In this document: positions 42,808-52,742 of the stretch, piece by piece
Layout: every line of letters starts with the position of its first letter
Position numbering within the stretch: the stretch's first letter is position 1
Assembly (NCBI GenBank): GCA_012064385.1
Contig: QRDG01001737.1
Coordinates: 558,001 to 622,000, forward strand
Direction: 5' to 3'
Length of the DNA: 64,000 nucleotides
Source of the DNA: Puccinellia tenuiflora
Lineage: Eukaryota > Streptophyta > Magnoliopsida > Poales > Poaceae
Position numbers and translations under genes: made by a program
Notes under the pieces: model-generated
Database searches by the model: none
Seen by the model: the letters and a program-made list of their open reading frames with translations, nothing else
What the model was told of the DNA's origin: nothing

Positions 42808-45460
42808 CCTGCTCGTGCTCGAGGGTAAGTGATAACAAAATAATTTTTGAAGTGACATGCTACCAACACAATCTTGATCATGTAATCATGTAAAGCATAT
42901 GAACTGAATGCATTGATCCAAAACAAAGGTTCATTGAATGAAACAAACAATGACTAACCAGGTGTAACATCTAAGCAAGAATTTACTAGAAAAGAGTACT
43001 TTGGAGATTTAAAAGTGTAACACTTGACAATGATTGATATCTCACAAAGCAATATCAGTTCAACAAAGGGGTTTGGACAACACAAAGGAAGATTTAAGTT
43101 TTCCAGCAAAAAGCTTCAACTTGCAACTTGTTTATCTCAAGATAAAGTCAATACAAAGTTTTAACAGTTAGACACAAAGATAACATGAAGTAAAACATGA
43201 ACCAAAGTTGAAACCAAGTGATTGCTTGAGGAGTTAAGAAGGAAGAGGAAGACTGACTCAACATAAAAGTAAAAGAAAGGCCCTTCGCAAAGGAAATCAG
43301 GGATTAGTCATGTGCTAGAGATTTTTATTATTTTTTTGATTTTTTGACAGAAGTGAAACAGTTTTGAGATATGCATGCTTTCGTCAACGACTTCACATAA
43401 AGAAACTGGCTAGTCCCCCATTTCAAGCAAGGCTTATAGACTTTTGAAAGCGGCTGGTTTTAGAGGAATGAGGTCGCTCCTCTTTTCTCCTTTGTTTCAC
43501 CACTAACCAATGTTTTGACTGATTTCTCAGGTTTTCATTGTGCGGAGGAGAATGGTGAGTTATATTTATATTTTGCTTAAGCCGCTCTCGGGTAAAATTC
43601 AAGTGAGGACGTGAACCATCAACACCGAGTGAAAGGGGGGAAATGACCTTGCTTGTCACAGGTTATATCTAGCTTCCTACTGCTTCCTCATGAGCTTAAA
43701 AACAAAGGCACAAAAAGGAGAATTTTGAAAGTTTTAAAGATAGCACATGAAAATTTTACTTGGAGTGGCAATGAAATACCACATGTAGGTAGGTATGGTG
43801 GACACAAATGGCAAAGATATTTGGCTCAGGGAGTTGGATGCATGAGAAGTATTCCCTCTCAGTACGGAATTTTTGGGCTTAGCAGGATATCAAGCAAACA
43901 CATAACATCAACTTGGTTCAATGAATGACTACAGATATAAATCATGCATAACCACTAGACTTCACACCGTCTACCTTGTTAGCCAAACCAACTCTTTACA
44001 AAAAGTATATCTAGACTTTAGGAGCTACCAAGCAGGACAAGCCTCACAATTTTAAAGCTTTATGGCATTTCTTTACTAACATATTCTTACTAGATGATCC
44101 ACAAGTTTAAGAATTAATCTACTTCATATCTCTAAACAATAAACAAATATCAAATATTCAAGACAATGGTCTACAAGATTAAGCAGCACTTTTAACACTT
44201 CCTACATGATAATTTTCATTCAACCAAACACCAATCAACTTATTTGAAACAAAACTAAAAGGGTGAAACAACAAGAGCAATACTTCCTAACTACAAAAGC
44301 TAACAGCTCTAAACAAGAGATGCTTGAAAACAAGAGCTAGAAGCAAAAATAAGAAAGGCTAAACACTCAACACATATAAGTGAAGAACAGGAGTGTATAA
44401 TGAAAAAACGGAGTGTGTCTCTCTCCCAAACAAGCATGCATGGATCCAAATTATTATAAAGACCAGAGAACAAAACACAAACAAACTGAAAGTAAAAACA
44501 AATTGACGCTCCAAGAACAGCACATAATGTGTAAAGGAATAAAAAATATAGTACCATGAGAGAAACCGATGATTGTTGATGAAGAAGGGGATGCCTTGGG
44601 AATCCCCAAGCTTAGACGCTTGTGACTTCTTTGAATATTTCAGAGGAGGGTCCATGGGGAGCCTCCCCAAGCTTAGGCTTTTATCTCTTCTTTATCTTCC
44701 TTCATAACCTCGCACTTGGATACTTGAAAACTTCCTTCACGCAAAACTTATAGCAACTTCATTAGAGGGGTTAGTCCACAAAAACAATATCTTACTTCAA
44801 TTCCAAAGCACATATCATGAACTTATTTTTAAAAAACATTAGCTACTGTCACAAAGGTCTAAGTAAAGCTCTAGCTTTGAAAAGAGCTTCACTTTGCCCC
44901 TGAAAGAAGCAATGCAAAACTAAGGACGAAATCTGTCAAAAACAGAACAGACTGTAAAGATGAATTTTTTCGGGGCACTTCTGGACCTCAAATCAGAAAA
45001 CTTAAAACTCGAGAAAGGTAGACAAAACCCTGATGCTTGCTGTCAAAAATTTACAGCCACAAATGACATTCTGTGATTTTTTGTATTTTCGAACAGTGAA
45101 GAACAGAAATCTGTTTCTGGACAGCAAACTCACCAATTAGTCTTCATCTCTTTAGAGGCTATTCTTGGTACCAAAAACCAAAACAAAAAGATACAAGGGA
45201 GTTGTTACAGAAGTAACATCACCCAAAAATTCAACATAAGCACTTTTCTTTAACGCCTTTTGGCTAGGCGTAATGATTTTAATGGTGCTCTCATAAGAAT
45301 AAGAGTTGAAACAAAAGAGAGCATCAAGAAGCAAATATCAAGCACATTTAAGCCTAACCCACTTCCTATGCATAGGAATCTTGTAATCAAATAAACCCAT
45401 GAATAACATAGTGACAAGAAGAGGAAGGTAAAATAAAACTTTCAACATAAAGAGAGAAAA
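42808..45460 (-). other. Non-coding interior of element E
   Basis: AT-rich, without gag or pol motifs and without long frames. It includes two internal AAGCTTGGGGA motifs (44600-44670) and a (GAA)-rich stretch. Nothing supports a gene. Confidence 0.6.
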
Positions 45461-46579
45461 CTATTTCATATAATAATCATTGAGGCATAAAGCAACCAAC
45501 ATATAAAAGAAGAACAAGAGCAACCTCAAAACTTTCATAATGATAGGAATCATAGTAGCATATTTCCCTCTTTCATAATAATTTTTAGTAGTATTATAAT
45601 TAATATAATCAAGTAACACAGGACCATCATAGACTTCATAGCATAAGTCATCATAAACAACCGTATCCCAATTTATTTCTACCATCTGTTTCTTTTCGGT
45701 TTGGTTGTGTTTTGGGTGATGTTTAATAGGAGAATCATGGTCGTAAGTGTAGCAAGAATCAATTTCCTCAAAAAGGGATATTTCAAGAGAATCCATAGGA
45801 ACATAACATTCATCCTCCTTTGGTAAGCATGGAGGGCAATCAAATAGTGTAAGAGTTGAGGAGTTACTATCATTAGAAGGTGATCAGGGGTAGCTACTCC
45901 ATTCTTCCACCTTTTGTTCATCACTCTCTTTCTCTTTTTCATCCAATGAGCTTTCAGTTTCAGAAATTCTTCTTCCATGGTTTCCTGCAAGGCAACAATC
46001 TCTCCTTTTGGAGGATAAGTTCTCTCAAGAAATTCAGTAATATAAGGATTATCATTGTAATACTCAAGGCAATGTCTAAGTATAACAAAATTTTCAGATT
46101 TGTAAGAAGCATCATCAATATCTTTAAGCTTAGAAGTAATTTCATAGGCACCCATAAAAACAACAAATTCTTCAATTTGTTCAAGATTATCAAAATCATA
46201 GTTTCCTTTAGCATAAGAAGCATATTTCATTATCATTATAATCACATTGGAAAGGGAGGTGTTTATGCCTCCTACAGCAAAAAGATTCATTAAGGCACCA
46301 GGATTCATCATATGTAGAGCAAAAGTTTTCAGCAAGACTATTCAATTTATTTATTTGTGCCCATAAGTGTTTTCCTTTTTCAAACAAGCGGTATTCCTTA
46401 TAATATTTCTGTTGTTCCTCCGTGAAACCACCTTGCCAATAAGATCTAGTCTCATAGAAAGTAACCATTGATAGCAAGTAAAGAACAAGACATAATAACA
46501 GGACAAAACCGAAATAAACTAGGTGCTGGTATTTTTTAAAAAAATTGTGTTTTGTAGTTTTAGAGCAAATGAAAGTCAA
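45461..46579 (-). pseudogene. Degraded Cys/His ORF of element E
   Basis: Three overlapping frames (46579-46208, 46335-45679, 45796-45461) together follow the layout of the ORF at 20308-21459. A hydrophobic N-terminal segment (YFGFVLLLCLVLYLLSMV) is followed by a Cys/His stretch (FCSTYDESWCLNESFCC, then HKHLPFQC), a helical middle part (NLEQIEEFVVFMGAYEI, LRHCLEYYNDNPYI), an acidic segment and a C-terminal YYERGKYA motif. Frameshifts near 46220-46330 and 45790 break it. Gag and pol signatures are absent. Function is unknown. Confidence 0.65.
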
Positions 46580-46663
46580 AACAAGACTACAAATATACTA
46601 AGCAAGACAATAACAAAGTAAAGTGAAAGGATGTTTGAAACTCCCCTAGCTGAAGCTTCCAAG

Positions 46664-46681
46664 TCCCCGGCAACGGCGCCA
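46664..46681 (-). other. Primer-binding site of element E (tRNA-Asp, perfect)
   Basis: On the minus strand TGGCGCCGTTGCCGGGGA, nine bases inside the 5' LTR. Confidence 0.9.
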
Positions 46682-46690
46682 GAAAAAGCT

Positions 46691-48256
46691 TACTTGTTGG
46701 CGTGATCACACGTTCGCTGGGGAACCCCAAGAGGAAGGTATGATGCAGTAAAGCAGCAGTTTCCCTTGATTACAAAACCAAGGTTGAAAAATCCAATAGG
46801 ACTTGGAGAAGGCTTAGCGAGGTGTCAATCTACTCTGGCGTTTATAGATTAACGCGGACCTGCACACAATCACAAACAAGTACTTTGCCCCAACGAAACA
46901 GAGAGGTTGTCAATCTCTCCGGCTTGCCGAACACAAAGGATTAATTGTGTAGATGTAAAATATGATGAGAGTGAAATATGACCAGCGAGCAAATGATGAT
47001 GAAAAGCTATTAAAATGGTTGTAAACAATGTAGGAAAATAGGACCGGGGTCCACAGATCATTAGCAGTGTCTCTCCAACAGATATACATGATGGGTAAAC
47101 AAATTACAACATGGCAATTGACAGAATTGTGGGTGCATAGCAATGCTATCATAAAACAATATAGTTCACCGTTTCATCTAATATAGGCATTATGTCAAAA
47201 TACATAGACCGTTGTCTAACTCCATCTATGACTAATAATCCACCCCGGGATCGCTATCCAGCATGTCACCCAAAAGTATTAAGTTGCAAACAATAGATCA
47301 TTACAATAAGCAAAGTGCATAATGTAAGCAATGTAAATAACACAAGGAAATCACGCCGTTGTTTTCTCCCTAGTGGCAACAGCACATCTCTAGTCTTAAT
47401 CGTTTATGTCAACCCGAGCTCAGACAAAGAGAGGCATGAACCCACTATCTAGCATAAATACTCCCTCATACAACACTAATAATTACTTGGCCAAAGCATC
47501 CACTAGCATCGAAGAGCATGCAAGATCATAGATAAAACATAACACATAGATGAACAAAAGTAATGACTTCCACAATTCATCGGATCCATGCAAACACAAT
47601 CATGTAGCAGTTACAGATAATATGATCTTGATCATGATAGGTAGCTCACAAGATCTAAACAATGGAGTACAAGGAGGAGAGACAACCATCTAGATGCTAT
47701 GGACCCGTAGTCCCGTGGTGGACTACTGACGCATCACTCCGGAGGCAGGCATGGTGGTGTAGATGCCTCCAGTGTCTAATCCCCTCTCCGGCGGGGTGCC
47801 GGGAAGAGCTGCAGAACCCCTCGAACTAGGGTTGGCGATGGCGGCGGCCTCGGACGTCTTCTGGAAATATGATTGGGTCCCTAGGGTTTTCGGGTCGAAG
47901 ACTAATTTATAGGCGAAGGGGCGGCTCGAGGAGGCGAAGGAGCCGCCCAGGTAGGGTCACTCCTGGAGGGCGTCTGGAGGCTGTGTCCTCCCCCTCCGGG
48001 CGTCCTTCTGGATCCGTCTTTGTTTCATCTTGGAAATAAATCCCGTAAATTTTCAGCGCATTCCGAGAAACTTCCCAGAACAACTTTTCTGAAACAAAAA
48101 GACAACAGAAAAAAGGAACTGGCACTAGGCATCTTGTTAATAGGTTAGTTCCATAAATCATGCCAAAATGATATAAACACATTATAAAAACATGTGGCAC
48201 CGATATATAATCAAGCATGGAACATAAAAAATTATAGATACGTCGGAGACATATAA
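46691..48256 (-). repeat. 5' LTR of element E
   Basis: Nearly identical to the 3' LTR at 41265-42789, with a few substitutions per 60 bases by eye. Tips are decayed: TACTTGTTGG at 46691 and ...CATATAA at 48256. TATA-like TATAAATT lies at 47904-47911 on the minus strand. Confidence 0.9.
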
Positions 48257-48261
48257 AGGGC
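48257..48261 (+). repeat. Target-site duplication AGGGC (right copy)
   Basis: Identical to 39889-39893; see element E. Confidence 0.85.
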
Positions 48262-51200
48262 AAACAAGGAATGATGGCGAAGAAAATGTTGGAGTCATAA
48301 CAAAGTCCGGCGAGGTATATTAAGCCTCTGGTGATCACTAGATGCATTAATTGATTTGTATATATATATTAATGAATCTTTCTTCTTTTAGCCCTCAGGA
48401 TCGAGCGAATATGCTGCAAGGAAACGAGGCCCAACCAAAAAGTTGGAGGGGCATCAGAGGTTCTCGATCGACGAAGTCACTGAAGATGGCGCCCCGCTTG
48501 CTCCCAAAGCGAACGCATGCTTATTTGTAAACCAGTGGAGTTATTGTTAGGGACAACATCTCGATCACCATTCAAGAATGGAATAAGCCAAAGGTAGCAG
48601 ATGGAGTTAGTTATGTCGACCAAAGATCCAAAGATGCGCTTTGGGATACGCTCATGTCACATTTCAACCTACCGGTAAATTTCACAGAGGCCAAGAAGTT
48701 GAAAGTCAAGGAGTACACTCTTAAGAAGATGGCCACATAATTCCAGAGCTTCAAGAAAAGATTATACACTAAGTATGTCAAGAAAAAAGAAACTCCACAA
48801 TTCACCAGACCACTAAGAAGCTAAAAGATCAATGTGACGCATTTAAGGCGTACAAGGATTCGTCGGTAGCTCCAGAAAGGTCAAGAAAAAATAAGGAAAA
48901 TGCTGCGAAAAAGCAATATCGCCATACTATGGGGACAAGTGGCTACAAGACTACCGTGCCTAAGTGGGAACAAACTGATGCCCGCCTGATTGCTGGAGGT
49001 GTCACTCCAGCTACAGCGGAATGGCCCGAGAGGTCCAGGCATTGGTTTTACGGGCATGGGGGATCGTTGGACCCACAGACAGGGCAGATTATTGTGGTAA
49101 AGGAACAAATAAAAACACCCTCCAAAAGTTCCAGCCCGAGAGAGAGAACGACGAGCTGACACGCGCCCTCGGGAATCCTGAACACCCAGGACGAACACGA
49201 GGCAAAGGCCCCGGTGTTCCATGGAGGGATGGGTTTTCAGAGTGGAATGACACGTATAGAAGCCGTCAGAGAAAAAAGAAGCAGGAGGCAGACCGACTTC
49301 AGAAGGTAGAAATAAAGAACGAGGAATTGGAACACATGATAAGGCGGCAGCAGGAGCAACTGGACACACTTAGCCAGCAAAGGGCATCTCAGCCACAGCA
49401 AGATCCTGCATTCGATAGTACCGGCCCATCTCAGTGGAGAAGCAGTGTGGGTTCCACAGGGGTCCGGTCTGATGGTATACTGATGGCTCCCTACCCCGTG
49501 GACGATATCACCGAGAGGAAAAATTGTGAGCTACATCAGAAAATGAAGAACATATCCATGAAGGTGACGGTCGGCTTTGCTTTACCTTCTGAACCTGAAG
49601 CATCCTTCCATGGCCGTCAGATTCCAGCTAGCTACGCTCCTGTCAGGGTGGATGAAGTTATGAAGGGATACGAGTCAGTGGATCTTGACGTGCCTACAGG
49701 TGAAGGGGAGACGACACTGTGAGAAGTCATTCGTTCTATCATTCTATGGAAAAAAGAATGCATCGTGTTTGCAGATTTGGCGCCAAGGCCACCGACTCCT
49801 CCGAGTAGCAGTCCACCACCTCTAAGTCCACCCCTCCTCCAGAGGGACCCCAGCGCGAGTCCGCCTCGAACTTCGGCGCGAGTCCAGCCGACGCCGCCCA
49901 CTAATAGTAATACTAATCTCTGGCAAAAGCGGAAGACTACCGCTCCGTCGTCTAGTACTACTCAGAATAAAGGTGCTACAAAGAAGAAAGCCAAGAAGGT
50001 CGATCCTCCTGTCAAGTTAGCTTACGACATGACTGATGCTGAAACCAAGGCGGTCGTGGATGTCCAAGTGAAAATCCATTTTGCACCGAAACAACCCCAG
50101 CCAAAGGAGAAAATACCTATGCAAATCGTTCAGCACTTTGTGGAAATGTATGATCAACCACCAGCACATGTGGCTAATAGGCCATCAGACTATGACCGCT
50201 GTATTACGAAGTCATATAAGTCACAAATAGAGCATAAGAGAAGTAGTACTACAAGCGGGAAACAAGTTCCCCAGCTCGGAGAACAGGAAATACAATCGGT
50301 CCTCCCGCTCAAGGTGGTTTCCGATAAGGACACATACTACAAGGACATTGCTAGAGACTTTGGTCTCATTGTTGCTCAATAAATAGGTGGCGCAGAGTGC
50401 TGATCTAGCATGGAAATATGTCCCCGGGAAGCCTCTGGTCAGACCTGAGCAGGTCAAGCATCTACCAACACAAATGCGAAGATTGCATGAGTGGTACATG
50501 AAAGTCATAAAGGAAGATCGAGTCATGATCATGGCGGCATATAGGAAAGAGCATTACTTCCTTGACAACGAGATAAGTATTGAGTTTTCAGAATTGTTTC
50601 AGTTATTCAATCAAGACGCCCTCGACAAATCTATCGTTAGTTGCTATTGTCTGTAAGTTATTTATTTCTTTAGTTTATAAGTCTCTAGCTATCTCAGCTC
50701 GTTCATTGCCTGTAATTATCCTCACTGTATTCTTTTGAATGCTATTATGCAAAATGAAGATTCTCGAATGCAAAAGAGAGAGAATCTATGATGTTGGGTT
50801 CGTTGACCCATATATCGTTCATTATGTTACGATAGCAACGAAACCCAAGGAGTCAGAGGATAACTTGCTAAAGTTTTTAAATGAACAAAATACCAAAACA
50901 TAAATACTATTTCCTTACAGCTTCGAGTACTGTCTTGTACACATTCTATTTTGCTTACTCGATGTTAATTAAGTGTAATTGATGAGTTATGCATGCCTGC
51001 GTATATAAACGTGCAGCTTCCACTAGATTCTGCTAATCATTAGAGTTGACGATGGAGTAGTTGAAATCATGGACTCATTAGATAAAAAGCCTAAAGCATA
51101 CAAAAGTGTGGTTTACATGCTCCAGAGGTAATTTCAATCATTATCGCACTATATCGGCATCTTTCGTTGATTTCCTGATCAAGTAATTGATAACTCCTTT

Positions 51201-51643
51201 ATTCATTTTCTTTGTCGGGTAGGGTTTGGAAACGGTTCATCAAGGATGTTGTCGGTGATGGAAAGAGGAGCTGACTTGGAGACAAACAAGTACTGTGCGA
51301 GGCAGGGACATGGGACTAATTTATGTGCACACTACGTTTACGAGTTCATTCGCATGACGACCAGTGGGCGGAGCACGGGTGTAAGACAACTTCAAGTACG
51401 TAAACACTATTCACAATTTTTGTATTACCACCAATTGTGTTGAGTTTCATTCATAATTTTTTATGATGATTTAATATATATACACACAACTCATATATTC
51501 ATACTGATCTCCATCTTTAAAGATCGAAGAGATGCGGAGAAGCTCCTACCACAGAACCTCCTACGAGCAATTGAAGAGGAATTGGCGGGATTTTTGCTTA
51601 CGGAGGTCATACCTGAAACCGGAGAATACTATTGCCGCTAATG
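48262..51643 (+). pseudogene. CACTA-C ORF2, 3' part with Ulp1-like C-terminus
   Basis: The exon resumes at 48262; the donor GTATATT (about 48316) and acceptor TTTTAG (48392) frame one intron. Later parts are KRGPTKKLEGHQRFS (48430), a DALWDTLMSHFNLP block (48630), a coiled-coil-like segment (49021-49722), a Pro/Ser-rich linker (49765-50382) and several short exons to 51643. The C-terminus looks like a C48/Ulp1-type cysteine protease. NFH is followed by a TAG where a Trp is usual (51021), VEIMDSLDKKPK contains the expected Asp region, and RQGHGTNLCAHYVYEF holds the Gln and catalytic Cys. Frameshifts (48535, about 48740, 48820) and the stop make it inactive. The role of this protease-like ORF in CACTA elements is unproven. 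Confidence 0.75.
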
Positions 51644-51689
51644 CCTCCATGTAATTTCATGATCTCGCAAACGTAGCAGCTATATTCTC

Positions 51690-51693
<4 letters not shown>

Positions 51694-51724
<31 letters not shown>
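51694..51724. repeat. (TA)n microsatellite at an insertion boundary
   Basis: About 15 TA units lie between CACTA-C sequence and the TGTCGTGG tip of the Tat-1 LTR. Confidence 0.9.
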
Positions 51725-51727
<3 letters not shown>

Positions 51728-52242
51728 GTGGTATTGTCGAATCTAGCCGCGCCAGGGGTGCCATCGAGCTAGGTAGAGAGAGGGGTTTAGGATACGTGGG
51801 GTATTCCGGTGACGGGATGACAAAGGGTTTACCCAGCTTCAGATCTCACAACAGTGGCGAAACCCTACGTGCTGCTATAATTCACTATAAGGCAATATAC
51901 GCCGATTACAATGAAAGGTGTGTTAGAGCTTCTGAAAGTATGCCCTAAGGCGTCCCGTAGGCCGGCTTATAAAGGCGTCCGGACCTAGGGCTTACAGGAG
52001 GAAACCTAACCGACTAAGTCACAGAGTTCTACTCTAATCCGGCTTGGGCTCCGCCTTGTGGGCTAAGTCATCCTCAGTGCGGGCCGGCTTCTAGAACCTT
52101 CCCTTAGCCGGATGGGCCTCCTACGCTTCATCGCACTGGGCCGCCCGGTAAGCCGGGATTCGGCTTACCACCACTATGGGCCACCCTGGTACGCTGGCTT
52201 TAGTCTCCTTCGTGAAGGTACCTGTTCGGCATAACCCCAACA
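51724..52242 (-). repeat. 3' LTR of Tat element 1
   Basis: Minus-strand start TGTTGGGGTTATGCCG at 52242, directly after the polypurine tract; end ...CCACGACA at 51724. A TATA-like TTTATAAGCC on the minus strand lies near 51966-51975. Confidence 0.85.
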
Positions 52243-52257
52243 GTAGCCCCCGGAAAG
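52243..52257 (-). other. Polypurine tract of Tat element 1
   Basis: On the minus strand TTTCCGGGGGCTAC abuts the LTR start TGTTGGGG, a form common in cereal Tat-like elements. Confidence 0.8.
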
Positions 52258-52626
52258 CTTCAAGTACTTCAGCGGTTGGCTTCAGTTTTCCAACAAAGTG
52301 TTGTCCAGGAAATTCATCATCCGTCTTCAGTCTTGGAGCATTCCCAGAAACCTGCAATCATGACGAACAGCTTTGTCGATTTCATTGTGCCGGCTCTTCA
52401 TGTTGAAAAGCACTTGAGCGCGTATTGACACGCGTCCGACAATTTGACGGATGTGTCAGACCCAGCAGTGTGAGTGGAGTGGCATCTTTGAATGCGGGGC
52501 TAGTTTCTGTTTTTCCCGCGCTGGAACCGAGGCGTCGGAGGGAAGGAACTTCTCCAACGGTCTGATTCCATGACGCATGGCGGAAATCTCGGCTCGGAGC
52601 CGTTGCACAAATCTCGGCGCGTCCGC

Positions 52627-52633
52627 TATAAAA
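52627..52633 (+). promoter_or_regulatory. TATA box of the antisense ORF
   Basis: CGCTATAAAAGCTGG on the plus strand, 110 bases before the ATG at 52743 and outside the LTR, so the antisense ORF appears to have its own promoter. Confidence 0.6.
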
Positions 52634-52742
52634 GCTGGCCGCCTCGTCTTCGTCACGGCCTCCGCACCATTTGCAACCCTAGCATCCATCTCCAGATCTC
52701 ACTTTTTCCCGAGCTCGAGTTCTTCCATCTCCTCCGTGCTCC

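Larger units (their letters stand above)
39894..48256 (-). mobile_element. Nested non-autonomous LTR element E, both LTRs present
   Basis: Both LTRs (39894-42789 containing a solo LTR; 46691-48256) are in minus orientation, with a PBS after the 5' LTR, a polypurine tract before the 3' LTR and 5-bp target duplication AGGGC. The 3.9-kb interior encodes no gag or pol but a degraded version of the Cys/His ORF seen at 20308-21459. Movement must have relied on proteins supplied by another element. The 5' LTR termini have decayed (TG to TA, CA to AA). Confidence 0.9.
33577..51693 (+). mobile_element. CACTA-C: CACTA transposon split by a nested LTR element
   Basis: The left terminus is CACCAGTAGAAATAAATGG at 33577, a one-base variant of the CACTAGTAGAAA end, followed by TTTAGTCCCGGTTGG subterminal repeats. 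A TNP2-type transposase pseudogene (34394-37564) and an Ulp1-like ORF2 (39764-51643) lie in the same orientation. The element at 39894-48256 interrupts ORF2 with target duplication AGGGC, and the reading frame resumes across it. The right terminus is lost at the (TA)n tract and Tat-1 LTR. A second block of subterminal repeats at 38447-38608 lies between the two genes, so two CACTA copies side by side are an alternative. Confidence 0.75.

Noticed and set aside
49021..49722. Independent host gene at 49021-49722
   Set aside because: Its position, composition and flanks show it is an exon of CACTA-C ORF2.
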